Below the pieces are notes generated by a model, which was not told the origin of the DNA, searched no databases, and was given only the letters and a program-made list of their open reading frames with translations. From Cyanobium sp. CACIAM 14 (GTDB taxonomy: Bacteria > Cyanobacteriota > Cyanobacteriia > PCC-6307 > Cyanobiaceae), in the NCBI GenBank assembly GCA_000708525.1, contig JMRP01000028.1:1-36791 (forward strand): DNA of 36,791 nt, read 5' to 3'. Below, piece by piece: positions 16,932 to 25,517 of the stretch. The position numbers and the translations under genes were made by a program. How positions within the stretch are numbered: the stretch's first letter is position 1; each line of letters starts with the position of its first letter.

Positions 16932-17651
16932 CTATACATGCGCTGAACCTAGGGACGTGATTACTGTTGCAATTGCGTCTGACTCATTCATCAGATTGTA
17001 GTTGCTCTGATTTCTTAGAAACCAAAGATAGTCAAGAGAAGCAAGGTTAAGGCCTCCGTCCTCCATGACTATGCCAAAATCTGATTCAGGTAGATGTGTT
17101 GACCTCCAGACAAGTGCTTGAGGGTTGCCATCGGAAATGATGGTACAATAACTCAAGGTGGGATGAAATGCTTGAATCAGAGGGATTACTTTGTAAGTGT
17201 CACCATGCCAGGCATTTGAGGGGCTTCCTGTCATGAACTGCCGCATCATAACTCCTTCAAGTTGGTCTCGATTGCAGGAGAACACATCGCTGGGAAAGAT
17301 GTCATCCAGCACGATTACTGAGCGTTCATGCGTGATGAGCAAGGAGTTGCAGAAGTCTCGATAGGTTTGATCCCAAGTGTGCAATCCGTCTAAAAATACA
17401 AGATCAAATTGCTTGCTCTCACCGTGTTCCTGAAAATAATTATCACTTGTAACTTGATGATATTCTGATGTTGGGTCCTTCTCCCTAGCCTCTTCAAGAT
17501 CGAAAATGAACTTAGGATCTACAGCTGTCTTGAACGCAGCAGAGACCTCAAAAAATGTCTGTCCTGTTTCGACGCCAATTTCAAGATACCGAGTTGGTTT
17601 GCTCATAGCATCCAACAGGGTGTTGATGCGTCTTGCTGAATGGTTTGACAT
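16932..17651 (-). CDS. Class I SAM-dependent methyltransferase
   Basis: A 239-residue soluble protein of the type often found in glycan and surface-modification clusters. The SAM-binding motif I is YLEIGVETGQTFFE and the later acidic motif is FDLVFLDGLHTWDQTYRDF, followed by VIVLDDIFPSD; these fit the Methyltransf_24-like group. The target is unknown. It lies 21 bp downstream of the TPR/O-GlcNAc-transferase-like gene on the same strand, so the two are likely co-transcribed and may modify the same glycan or protein. Codon use is clearly more AT-rich than in flanking genes, a sign of transfer. Confidence 0.8.
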   Translation of the reverse strand: MSNHSARRINTLLDAMSKPTRYLEIGVETGQTFFEVSAAFKTAVDPKFIFDLEEAREKDPTSEYHQVTSDNYFQEHGESKQFDLVFLDGLHTWDQTYRDFCNSLLITHERSVIVLDDIFPSDVFSCNRDQLEGVMMRQFMTGSPSNAWHGDTYKVIPLIQAFHPTLSYCTIISDGNPQALVWRSTHLPESDFGIVMEDGGLNLASLDYLWFLRNQSNYNLMNESDAIATVITSLGSAHV

Positions 17652-17672
17652 GTCGGATGTTGGAGTCAGGGA

Positions 17673-19820
17673 TTAAGTGGGATTGGTATCGTCTAGATCT
17701 GAATGCTTACTTTTGTTCATGGCCTGATAACAGAATCTTTCAAAGTTTCTGATGTAGTCCATCCGGTTAAAGAGCTTATGATTATTGGTGAGTATCGATG
17801 ACTTGAGCCTCTGTCTTCGTTCAGCATCATGCGCGAGTTCGGTAACAAGAGCAATGTACTCCTCCTTTGAATGGGTGATAGGCATATCTTCTATGTTCAT
17901 CTCTCGATATCCGCAAGCCACCACTCTAGAGCGAAGATTGTGGCCTTCCAAGGTGACAATGGGGGTTCCTACGAAGCAGGCCTCGAAGAAAGTGATCCCA
18001 CATCCGTAGTAAAATGGATCAACAAGCAAGTCGACACAGTCACAAAGTGCTTGGTATTCACCTCGACCCATGATCGCAAGGGGGATGCATCGCTCTCGAA
18101 CTGATGGGGCACTTGTTGAGAGACGGTCGAGGAAAAGCTTTGTTCTTGACTTTATGGCGTCCTCGACGAATACAAAGGCTAGATCGGGATTTTGTATGGC
18201 GATCTCTTCTAGAATGAGATCAAAATCCGGGTGGAGCTTGTGGAGGCCTTGCAGGCAACCCACTAAGGTTAAGTCCTGAGGAAGAAAAAAGTATTCTCTT
18301 GGTAAGGGTGTGAATTCCAACCCCATAGTTTGAAAGGAGCATGGCAATCTGCCCGGAAGTCTAACAAGAGTTTCAGTGTAAAGACTCTCGGATCCCGCGG
18401 GCTCTAATTCTTCAACTGAGATATAATAATCGATTTCCTTAATGCCCGAGGTGTGTGGAATCCCCCATCCTGTCATCTGGACGGGGGCTGTACGGAAAAA
18501 CGGCAGCAAGTACTCATAGGCATTCATCCCAAGATCAGTGAAATAGAGAATATCTAGATTAAGTGAACGTAAGATTTGGTATGATTGGGAATAGTCTGAT
18601 GTTAGTTGGATGGCTTGCTCGCATACTGCATCAAGACTGTCGCGAACTGCATCTTTCTTCGAATTTACAGTGTGTATCAGCACGACCTCAAAAAGGTTTC
18701 GATCGAGGTGGCGAATCAGTCCTTCGAAAGCTATAGCATTGCTGTGTCCAGAAAAGAATCTGGAGACAAAGCCTATGCGAAGACGTGTTGATTCTTTTGG
18801 TTTCTCTCTGTCGATAGATTGGTTGTAGGAATCTCGATAGTTGCAGATGAGTGGTTCGGCCAGCCTTCTCATTAGATTGATATAGCGCTCTAGTAGCATC
18901 CGATCTTCCTGGTTGTGATAGGCAAGTTCAAAAGTATGCGGTATCGCTTCGTCTTGGAGGCTTAGTCTTAGGTCTGGCTTGTTCTCTGCCGATGACAGGC
19001 CAACTAGGAACTGTTGGCGGGCTTCATTGATATCCTTAACGCTAGCGGGAATCCCAGGTAACACGAGGTACTGGTTAAGAAAAAGAATTGCAGATTTCGG
19101 GCGCATCGCATAGGCCTGTTTATAGTAGTCTGCTGCTTCTTTCCAATGAGAAGTTATGTGAAGATTATTGGCCTTGCGATAAATGTTGATAAAGGAATCG
19201 GGCTCTAGTGCCAATGCTTTGTCTAGGTAGCTCAGGGCATCTTCGTAGCGCTGAAGCCTCATCATCACAACGCTCAGATTTGTGTAAGTCTTTTCAGAGG
19301 TTGGATCAATTCTTAGGGCTCTTCCAAAGGCCTTGATGGCCTTATTGTGGTCACCCAGATTGGATAAGAGTTCTCCCTGTATTAGGTTAGCTTGCAGGCT
19401 GTCTGGAAGATGGGCTAGCCACTGTCTAACCACCTGAAGCGCTAATTCTTCCTGGTTGTTTGCACAATGAGATGCTGCCAGGAGTCTCCATGCTTCTTCC
19501 TCCTGGGGTTGCTGATCTATGATCGACTTGCAGATCAATTGCACATCCTCAAAGAGGTTCAGAGCTTGAAGCCCTTGGGCACGGTTAAGAAGCGCTGGAA
19601 TAAAATTAGGTTCTTGATGTAGGGCACGATCTATAAACCTAAATGCTGGGCGCGTCAGACCAAGCATAAGTAGGCAGCTGGCTATATTGGTCTCAGCTCT
19701 TACGCTGTAGGATGGATGACTTCTTAGCTTCGAGAGAAATGGGATGGCCTCATTGTATCGCTTTGCGGTGAAGAGGTCTCGTGCCTTCTTGTATAGATTC
19801 TCAGGTGAAATCGCATCCAT
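17673..19820 (-). CDS. TPR protein with O-GlcNAc-transferase-like (GT41) domain
   Basis: A 715-residue protein. The N-terminal half is a run of tetratricopeptide repeats; clear units include NKAIKAFGRALRIDPTSEKTY and YEDALSYLDKALALEPDS. From about residue 345 it has the two-part GT41/SPINDLY-type catalytic region: LRIGFVSRFFSGHSNAIAFE, DILYFTDLGMNAYEY, APVQMTGWGIPHTSG, and then LVGCLQGLHKLHPDFD and DPFYYGCGITFFEACFVGTPIVTLEG. Such enzymes transfer a sugar to Ser/Thr of proteins, often flagellins, adhesins or pilins in bacteria. It lies 250 bp from the pilA stop on the same strand, so pilin glycosylation is an attractive inference, not shown. The codon use is AT-richer than the housekeeping genes. 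Confidence 0.88.
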   Translation of the reverse strand: MDAISPENLYKKARDLFTAKRYNEAIPFLSKLRSHPSYSVRAETNIASCLLMLGLTRPAFRFIDRALHQEPNFIPALLNRAQGLQALNLFEDVQLICKSIIDQQPQEEEAWRLLAASHCANNQEELALQVVRQWLAHLPDSLQANLIQGELLSNLGDHNKAIKAFGRALRIDPTSEKTYTNLSVVMMRLQRYEDALSYLDKALALEPDSFINIYRKANNLHITSHWKEAADYYKQAYAMRPKSAILFLNQYLVLPGIPASVKDINEARQQFLVGLSSAENKPDLRLSLQDEAIPHTFELAYHNQEDRMLLERYINLMRRLAEPLICNYRDSYNQSIDREKPKESTRLRIGFVSRFFSGHSNAIAFEGLIRHLDRNLFEVVLIHTVNSKKDAVRDSLDAVCEQAIQLTSDYSQSYQILRSLNLDILYFTDLGMNAYEYLLPFFRTAPVQMTGWGIPHTSGIKEIDYYISVEELEPAGSESLYTETLVRLPGRLPCSFQTMGLEFTPLPREYFFLPQDLTLVGCLQGLHKLHPDFDLILEEIAIQNPDLAFVFVEDAIKSRTKLFLDRLSTSAPSVRERCIPLAIMGRGEYQALCDCVDLLVDPFYYGCGITFFEACFVGTPIVTLEGHNLRSRVVACGYREMNIEDMPITHSKEEYIALVTELAHDAERRQRLKSSILTNNHKLFNRMDYIRNFERFCYQAMNKSKHSDLDDTNPT

Positions 19821-20014
19821 AGCATTGGAGTGGCTTAGTGAAGCAGGCTGTTAGACCAAAATGCGTCAAGACAGATCCCCGAAGACGTTGTCATAGGAAG
19901 AGGTTCATCCTCGTGGCGTTGCCCTCATGGTTGTTGATGTCAAGTATCTTACAGAAGCTGCTTGGAAAATGTGCTCAGAGATGATGGTATCTCCTCTGTC
20001 TCCAGCAAGTCCTC

Positions 20015-20042
20015 AATAAAAAAGCGGAGGTTCCCCTCCGCT
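20015..20042 (-). terminator. Rho-independent terminator of pilA
   Basis: Read on the minus strand, AGCGGAGG and CCTCCGCT form a perfect 8-bp stem around the loop GGAA, followed by TTTTTTATT. It lies 30 bp after the pilA stop and should separate pilA from the downstream TPR gene. Confidence 0.88.
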
Positions 20043-20072
20043 GGTCGTATTGATGCTGGCATGAGGTGAATG

Positions 20073-20513
20073 TCAGCTGAATGCGCAGCTCATGGCACCA
20101 ATGTTGGTGCCTGACCCAGTGATCGTGATCGTAACTACGCTGTTGTTGGTGGCTGAAGTGGTCGCACTGCCAAGGCACCGGACTCCCCCGGCTCCGGCGG
20201 TGAAGGTACGGGCTACAGAACCGTTGGCACCTGTGGCGCAGGTGACATTGGCGGCTGAAGGTGCCTGGCCCACACCGCCTGAAGCGAGAAATGTAGCGCA
20301 TTCCTTGGCTAAGCCAACAGCTTCACCCACTGCGGCGCCGGCGGAGGCGGCAGCGCGGGCACCAAGGAAGTTGGGAAGAGCCACTGCGGAGAGGATGCCC
20401 ACGATCGCGACCACGATCATCAGCTCGATCAGGGTGAAGCCCTGGGCCACTCTGGACTTCTTCTCACGCAAGCTGCGCATCAAGGCGAGCTTGGTTTTGG
20501 GGGAGATGTTCAT
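20073..20513 (-). CDS. pilA: Type IV major pilin PilA
   Basis: A 146-residue prepilin, the likely main fibre subunit. A basic 25-residue leader ends in AQG, cleaved before FTLIELMIVVAIVGILSAVALPNFLGARAAA, the textbook type IVa pilin N-terminus with Glu5. The globular part is Ala/Gly/Ser/Thr-rich with four Cys (KECATF, VTCATG, VRCLGS, MSCAFS), which could form two disulphides. Several Ser/Thr/Asn-rich stretches could carry glycans. I chose ATG 20513 (MNISPKTKL); the frame extends to 20540, and a later ATG at 20480 would leave a 14-residue leader. A promoter-like sequence precedes it and a strong terminator follows, so it is probably a monocistronic, highly expressed gene. Confidence 0.93.
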   Translation of the reverse strand: MNISPKTKLALMRSLREKKSRVAQGFTLIELMIVVAIVGILSAVALPNFLGARAAASAGAAVGEAVGLAKECATFLASGGVGQAPSAANVTCATGANGSVARTFTAGAGGVRCLGSATTSATNNSVVTITITGSGTNIGAMSCAFS

Positions 20514-20535
20514 AGAAAAAAACTGGACTCTGCAC

Positions 20536-20564
20536 AACATACTGGACCAGCCGTTCCATGTCCA
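20536..20564 (-). promoter_or_regulatory. Candidate sigma-70-type promoter of pilA
   Basis: On the minus strand TGGACA (20564-20559) and TATGTT (20541-20536) are separated by 17 bp, close to consensus -35 and -10 boxes. The -10 box ends about 22 bp before the chosen pilA ATG. No experimental support; found by eye. Confidence 0.35.
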
Positions 20565-20741
20565 CTTCGCCCCGCTCGGCGCTCGTTGGCTTGGATGGCA
20601 ATGGTCAGTGCGCTGAATGCCTTGGGGCGCCTACTTTCTCGACCCTCGTCGGCACCAGCTTCAATCTACAGGTGGCGTTTTTTTCATGGCCCCCTAGGAT
20701 CGGAATGCGAAGGGATCTTGTTCAGGTCTAAGAGCCTTCTA

Positions 20742-22196
20742 ATGCAGTTGTCGGCGTTTTCTTTGGTGGCCCGGCCCTTCTCGCGCCGGCCCCGGGCGTT
20801 CTCGATGCGTCGCCAGCTCCTGGGGATGAGCCTGTTGGCGGTGCTGGCCGGGTATGGCCTGCTCATCGTCGCCGCGGGGCTCCTGGCCAGCAAGGAACGG
20901 CGCTCAAGCCACAGGGCCACCGTGGAAGCGGTCCGTAGTTTGCTGCTCTCCCAGGCCCGTCCTCAGGGTGGCATCGATGGCCTCAGCGACAGCCTGGCAG
21001 GGATGATCAGTCCCAACTTCCTGGGCTGGATCGAGACGGATCAGGGCATTCCCTACGGGGCGGCCCGTCAGATTCGACAGTTCTCCATCCCCACCGGCAT
21101 GTCCCTGCTGCGTCTGCAGCAGCTCAGCACCGTTCCCACGCAGGTGGCTTCCTTCCAACTTGGAGGGCAGACCTACCTCACCAGTTCCGTTCTCGTGCAG
21201 GTCGGCGGGAGCACGCTGCGGGTCCGCTTCCTCGAGGACATCACCAACAAGATCGATCAGCAGCGCATGCTGCTGATCCTCATCATGGTGGCCGCAGGTG
21301 TGGCCACCCTGTTCACGGGAGCGCTGCTGCGCCCCGTGCTGCTGGAGGGTCTCTCTCCCCTCGACGACCTCGGGAAGCGCATGCAGGAGATCAGCACGGA
21401 CAGTCTCGACAGTCAGCGCCTGCTGATCCAGTCCCAGCCCCGGGAGCTGGCTCAGATCGCACTGGCCTTCAACGATCTTCTCGATCGTCTCTCGGCCTCC
21501 TGGGAGCGTCAGAGGGGCTTCGTCAACGGAGTGAGCCATGAGCTGCGCACCCCCATCAGCGTGATCCGTAACTACGCGAGCGCACTGCGTCGCCGGTCTC
21601 AGGATCTTTCCGAGAAGCAGTTCGAGCAGCTGACACTGATCGAGGAGGAAGCGACCCGGATGGGCCGGCTGGTGGCCGATCTGCTTTCGCTCACGCGCAT
21701 CGACGCCCATCGCACTCTGATGCCCTTCGAGCCTTTCGATGTGGCCCAGGCGATCGACAGGGTTGTGGAGCGGCTGCAACGGCATTGCCATGGCCGGCTG
21801 CAGATCTGCCCGGGCGCCACCCAGGGAGCACGCACCTTTGCCCTGGGCGATGTGGATCGTTTCGAGCAATGTCTCGCCAATTTGATCGAAAATGCCATGA
21901 AGTATGTGCCGGATGACAGCCCCATCCGGCTGCGCCTCGATGCCAGCCTGGATCGGATCGTGGTGCATGTGATCGACCGCGGCCCCGGTGTGCCGGACGG
22001 CGAGAAGGAGCGGATCTTCGAACGCTTCGGGAGAGGCCGCAACGTCGGCTCGGTTCCCGGTAGTGGCGTTGGCCTGGCCGTGGTGAGGGCCATGATGGAG
22101 GCCATGGGCGGCAGCGTGAAGGTCGCCGACGCCCCTGAGGGCGGTGCCGACTTTCAGCTGCGCCTCAGAGGCGCAGCTCCCCTTCGCGGAGCATGA
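20742..22196 (+). CDS. Two-component sensor histidine kinase (HAMP-HisKA-HATPase)
   Basis: From ATG 20742 the protein has 484 residues. It has two membrane helices (about 25-49 and 176-201) enclosing a roughly 125-residue external sensor region, a HAMP-like linker, a HisKA dimerisation domain with phospho-acceptor His266 in VSHELRTPISVIRNY, and a HATPase domain. The latter shows the N box NLIENAMKY, the G1 box DRGPGVPDGE, the F box ERFGRG and the G2 box GSGVGLAVV. The frame is open to 20586; ATG 20742 is 8 nt after AGAG, and ATG 20805 is an alternative. Its end overlaps the end of the convergent regulator gene by 32 nt, which suggests it works with one or both of the tandem regulators. The stimulus is unknown. 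Confidence 0.9.
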   Translation: MQLSAFSLVARPFSRRPRAFSMRRQLLGMSLLAVLAGYGLLIVAAGLLASKERRSSHRATVEAVRSLLLSQARPQGGIDGLSDSLAGMISPNFLGWIETDQGIPYGAARQIRQFSIPTGMSLLRLQQLSTVPTQVASFQLGGQTYLTSSVLVQVGGSTLRVRFLEDITNKIDQQRMLLILIMVAAGVATLFTGALLRPVLLEGLSPLDDLGKRMQEISTDSLDSQRLLIQSQPRELAQIALAFNDLLDRLSASWERQRGFVNGVSHELRTPISVIRNYASALRRRSQDLSEKQFEQLTLIEEEATRMGRLVADLLSLTRIDAHRTLMPFEPFDVAQAIDRVVERLQRHCHGRLQICPGATQGARTFALGDVDRFEQCLANLIENAMKYVPDDSPIRLRLDASLDRIVVHVIDRGPGVPDGEKERIFERFGRGRNVGSVPGSGVGLAVVRAMMEAMGGSVKVADAPEGGADFQLRLRGAAPLRGA

Positions 22197-22881
22197 AGCC
22201 CACGCCCCGCACCGTCTGGATCAGCGTGGCCAGCCCCTCGGGCTCGAGTTTGCGGCGCAGATAGCGGATGTACACCCCCAGAAGGTTTTCATCGCCGAAA
22301 TGGTTTTCCCCCCACACCTCCTTCAGGATGTCGTCTCGCGCCACCACCCTTCCGGCTTGCTTCAGCAGGCAAAGCAGCAGATCGTATTCGCGCACCGAGA
22401 GGGAAACCGACTGACCGGCCCTGGTCACCTCCCTGGAGGCGGTGTTGACTGTAAGGTCGGCATAGCTGAGCACATCCGAATCGAGAATGCCTCTCCAGTA
22501 AGCGGTGCGCCGCAACTGGGCGCGGATCCTTGCCAGCAGCTCCTCGATCGAGAAGGGTTTGAGGATGTAATCGTCTGCACCGGAATCCAGCGCTTCCACC
22601 CTGTCCTTGACGTCGTCATGGCAGGTGAGCATGACCACGGGGGTGATGTCGCCGCTAGAGCGCAGGCGCCGGCAGATCTCCACGCCGCTGAAATCGGGCA
22701 GTGTCCAGTCGAGAAGCACGAGATCCGTGGCACCGCTTCTGAGGTGGAGCAGAGCGCTCTGGCCATCTTCGGCCTCACTCACCCCGTATCCTTCGCAGTG
22801 CAACTCCCCGGCAAGAAAGGTACGCATGCGCTGATCGTCCTCGACGATCAACAGACTGCCCCGGCTGCTGGCCTCAGGCAT
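22165..22881 (-). CDS. OmpR/PhoB-family response regulator (second of a tandem pair)
   Basis: A 238-residue DNA-binding regulator. The receiver domain has the acidic pair in IVEDD, phospho-acceptor Asp58 in LVLLDWTLPDFSG, the switch Thr in VMLTCHDD and Lys in LKPFS. The C-terminal winged helix has SVREYDLLLCLL, VWGENHFGDENLLGVYIRYLRRKLE and TVRGVGFML. It starts 2 bp after the stop of the first regulator, so the pair is co-transcribed. The two are close paralogues (shared DFSGVE, ALDSGADDY and KPFSIEELLAR) from local duplication. Its 3' end overlaps the kinase gene. Confidence 0.93.
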   Translation of the reverse strand: MPEASSRGSLLIVEDDQRMRTFLAGELHCEGYGVSEAEDGQSALLHLRSGATDLVLLDWTLPDFSGVEICRRLRSSGDITPVVMLTCHDDVKDRVEALDSGADDYILKPFSIEELLARIRAQLRRTAYWRGILDSDVLSYADLTVNTASREVTRAGQSVSLSVREYDLLLCLLKQAGRVVARDDILKEVWGENHFGDENLLGVYIRYLRRKLEPEGLATLIQTVRGVGFMLREGELRL

Positions 22882-22883
22882 CC

Positions 22884-23579
22884 TCAGCGCGGCGGGCCTT
22901 CCTTGAGCATGAAGCCGACACCCCTCACGGTCTGGATCAGGGTGGGCTGGCCGGCAGGCTCGAGCTTGCGACGCAGGTAACGCACGTAGACGTCGAGAAG
23001 ATTGTCATCACCCAGCCAGTTCTCCCCCCAGAGGGCGTCGAGGATCGCCCGCCGTTCCTGGACCTGATTGGGATGGCGCATCAGGTGCATCAGCAGATCG
23101 AATTCCTTGGCGGTGAGATGAATGGACTCCCCGCCGCGGGCCACCTCTCTGCTGGCCGGATTCACCTCCAGGTCCGCGATCCTCAGGATGCCTCCATCCT
23201 GCTCATCGATTCCGCTGCGTCGCAGGCGAGCCCTGACCCTGGCCAGAAGCTCCTCGATGGAGAAGGGCTTGATCAGGTAATCGTCGGCCCCGGAGTCCAA
23301 AGCCTCCACCCTCTGCGGCACTTCGTCCCTTGCCGTGAGCATCAGCACAGGGGTGGAGATGCCGCCCTTGCGCATACGGCGACAGACTTCGACGCCGCTG
23401 AAATCGGGGAGGTTCCAGTCGAGCAGGACGAGGTCCCAGGTCTGGCTTCGGATCCGCCCCAGTGCCTGCTGGCCGCAGGAGGCCTCTTCGCACTCGTACC
23501 CCTCGACCGCGAGCTCCGAGGTGAGGAAGTTCCGCATTTCGGGGTCGTCCTCGACGATCAGCAGACGTGCACTGGTCAT
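22884..23579 (-). CDS. OmpR/PhoB-family response regulator (first of a tandem pair)
   Basis: A 231-residue regulator from ATG 23579. An upstream TTG at 23624 would add a low-complexity Pro/Ser tail and is less likely. The receiver domain shows LLIVEDD, phospho-acceptor Asp54 in LVLLDWNLPDFSG, Thr in LMLTARDE and Lys in IKPFS. The winged helix has TAKEFDLLMHLM, LWGENWLGDDNLLDVYVRYLRRKLE and TVRGVGFML. The recognition regions of the two tandem regulators differ slightly (WGENWLGDDNLLD versus WGENHFGDENLLG), so they may bind related but not identical sites. The roughly 450-bp region upstream should hold the promoter, but none was recognised. Confidence 0.93.
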   Translation of the reverse strand: MTSARLLIVEDDPEMRNFLTSELAVEGYECEEASCGQQALGRIRSQTWDLVLLDWNLPDFSGVEVCRRMRKGGISTPVLMLTARDEVPQRVEALDSGADDYLIKPFSIEELLARVRARLRRSGIDEQDGGILRIADLEVNPASREVARGGESIHLTAKEFDLLMHLMRHPNQVQERRAILDALWGENWLGDDNLLDVYVRYLRRKLEPAGQPTLIQTVRGVGFMLKEGPPR

Positions 23580-24035
23580 CGGAGTGGCGGGTGCGGGCTT
23601 GATGGGTGAAGGGGAGGGCGTCAACGATCTCTGAAATTGAGAAAACTATGACAACCCAAATCTACCAGGCTGAGAATATGGCTGCAAGCTGCTGCAGATT
23701 GCAACCAGAGCGCGGGTTGACTTGCCAAACTCTCGCCCGTGGGAGGGATGATGCTGGATGCTTCGCTTCGAGCGCACTTGAACAGCGGGCGAGCGGCGGC
23801 AGACGGTTTCATGTGCGGGCGGCTTCCATGACTCCTCGAATCTTCAGTCTGGATTAAGTCTTTTCGAGGGATCGCTCTTCGCGGTCTATTCGGGCATGAC
23901 GGTCATGGCGCCGGGTCTGCAGCAGGTGCTCCCGCTTCCGAGCCGGAACAAGGCGGAACTGTGCTTTGACCCATGCACTCCGCCGCTTCGGGTTCCCGGC
24001 CAGCAGGGCAAGAATACGGTCTGGAAAGGAGGTGC
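23580..24035 (+). other. Intergenic region between regulator pair and permease, no gene seen
   Basis: About 450 bp between two divergent genes. Only short, unconvincing frames are present. A TTGACT at about 23715 is not followed by a good -10 box. The only strong signal is the ribosome-binding site AAAGGAGGT just before the permease gene. Confidence 0.5.
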
Positions 24036-24899
24036 ATGACGGTGGATGCTGAGGGCGTCGCCACCCTCTCGGGCCGCATGGCCCGCTGGGGCATCGTGAT
24101 CGTGGCGGTGTACGCCCTGATCGCCCTGATCGCTCCGCTGCTGGTGCATCTGGGGCTGCTGCCCGATCCCAATGCCGGTCTGGCCAACCCCATCTACGCC
24201 CCTCCCTCGCCGGCTCACTGGTGCGGTACCGATCGCCTGGGCAGGGATGTCTGCGTGCGAACCCTGGCCGGCAGCAGTGTCGCCCTGCAGGTGGTGCTGA
24301 TCGCCCTGCTGCTTGCCCTGGCCATCGGCGTCCCCCTGGGAATGGTGAGCGGCTATCTCGGCGGCGCCGTGGACCGGGGGCTCGTGCTGCTCATGGACAC
24401 CCTCTACACCCTTCCCGTGCTGCTGCTCTCGGTGGTGCTGGCGTTCCTGCTGGGTCGCGGCCTGCCGAATGCGGCGGCTGCCCTGTGCGTGGTCTATGTA
24501 CCCCAGTACTTCCGTGTGGTGCGGAATCAGTCGGCCCAGGTCAAGGCCGAGCTGTTCATCGAGGCTGCACGCTCGCTGGGGGCGGGTCCTGGCTGGATCC
24601 TGCGCCGGTACCTGTTCCGGAATGTCATCACCTCCGTGCCTGTGCTGCTCACCCTCAACGCGGCCGACGCCGTGCTGGTGCTCGGGGGACTGGGGTTCCT
24701 GGGGCTGGGTCTGCCCGAGACGACCCCGGAGTGGGGCGGAGATCTGCAGCAGGCGCTCACCGCCATTCCCACCGGCATCTGGTGGACCGCCCTCTACCCG
24801 GGGTTGGCCATGTTCGTGCTGGTGCTGGGTCTGTCGTTTCTGGGGGAGGGGTTGGAGAGCTGGCTCTCGGGAGGAGGAGGGCGGAAGGCTGAGGCGTGA
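24036..24899 (+). CDS. DppC/OppC-like ABC transporter permease
   Basis: About 287 residues, an inner-membrane permease of the peptide/nickel ABC importer class. It has the typical N-terminal helix (IVIVAVYALIALIAPLLV), the external segment with HWCGTDRLGRDVCVRTLAG, then five more helices. The ATPase-contacting loop reads EAARSLGAGPGWILRRYLFRNV. The end GLPETTPEWGGDLQQA is characteristic of DppC-type proteins. A very strong AGGAGGT lies 2 nt before ATG 24036, too close; the in-frame GTG at 24042 has the better 8-nt spacing and may be the true start. No partner permease, binding protein or ATPase gene is nearby, so the rest of the transporter must lie elsewhere. Confidence 0.9.
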   Translation: MTVDAEGVATLSGRMARWGIVIVAVYALIALIAPLLVHLGLLPDPNAGLANPIYAPPSPAHWCGTDRLGRDVCVRTLAGSSVALQVVLIALLLALAIGVPLGMVSGYLGGAVDRGLVLLMDTLYTLPVLLLSVVLAFLLGRGLPNAAAALCVVYVPQYFRVVRNQSAQVKAELFIEAARSLGAGPGWILRRYLFRNVITSVPVLLTLNAADAVLVLGGLGFLGLGLPETTPEWGGDLQQALTAIPTGIWWTALYPGLAMFVLVLGLSFLGEGLESWLSGGGGRKAEA

Positions 24900-25254
24900 G
24901 GGCTGCACCGCTCCACGGTCACTGGATGGGCTTCAGGGATGCAGAGCTTGTTCCTGCTTCTTCCTTGGCTGCTGAATTCCGTTGATCAGGTGTGAACGGT
25001 CCGGGCGCTTCGCACGGGTTGGCTGCCATGCGAAAGGACGCAGGATGGAGGAGAAGTGGGTGGTCGGCAGAGTGGAGCAGCGTGCCCCACCTCTTGCATG
25101 GCTCCCTGGTGTGGAGTGCGGATCCATCGATTCTTCCCGGCTTCGCTGCGGTCCGTGGCGGACGTCCCCGGTCGGGCCCCTCGTTGGCGGATCCCCACGC
25201 TGGCCGCTGCCCGCAAAGGCATGCTTAACCTTTGAAGAGGTCGGCAGGACGGCG
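24900..25254 (+). other. Intergenic region, no gene seen
   Basis: 355 bp between the permease and the small membrane protein. Short open frames occur on both strands but show no recognisable motif, plausible start signal or repeat structure. No clear terminator hairpin was found. Confidence 0.5.
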
Positions 25255-25485
25255 ATGCCCTGGTGGTTGGATCTCGTGCTCCTGATCGCGGCTGTCCTGC
25301 TGTGGGTCAAGGGGACCAACACACCCGACGACGTCTGGAGCGTCTTCCAGAAGGGTCTGGCTTTCGTTGCGGTGATGGTCGTCCTGCTGGGCGGGCGGCA
25401 GGTACTGCTGGAGGCCCTGGTCCTGGCGACCACCTTCTGGCTGCCTAGCGCGTCCCGCTTCGATGACGGCCCGGCGAATCGGTAG
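25255..25485 (+). CDS. Small two-helix membrane protein, function unknown
   Basis: A 76-residue protein not recognised by name. It has two hydrophobic segments, WWLDLVLLIAAVLLWV (about 3-18) and GLAFVAVMVVLLGGRQVLLEALVLATTFWL (about 34-63), joined by a polar loop KGTNTPDDVWSVFQK. The tail SASRFDDGPANR is hydrophilic. AGGA about 6 nt before ATG 25255 supports this start within a longer open frame from 24982. Convergent with trmH. The hydrophobic pattern and ribosome-binding site make it a likely real gene. Confidence 0.65.
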   Translation: MPWWLDLVLLIAAVLLWVKGTNTPDDVWSVFQKGLAFVAVMVVLLGGRQVLLEALVLATTFWLPSASRFDDGPANR

Positions 25486-25517
25486 GACTGACGCGTGGGT
25501 ACATCGTCTGATGGCCA

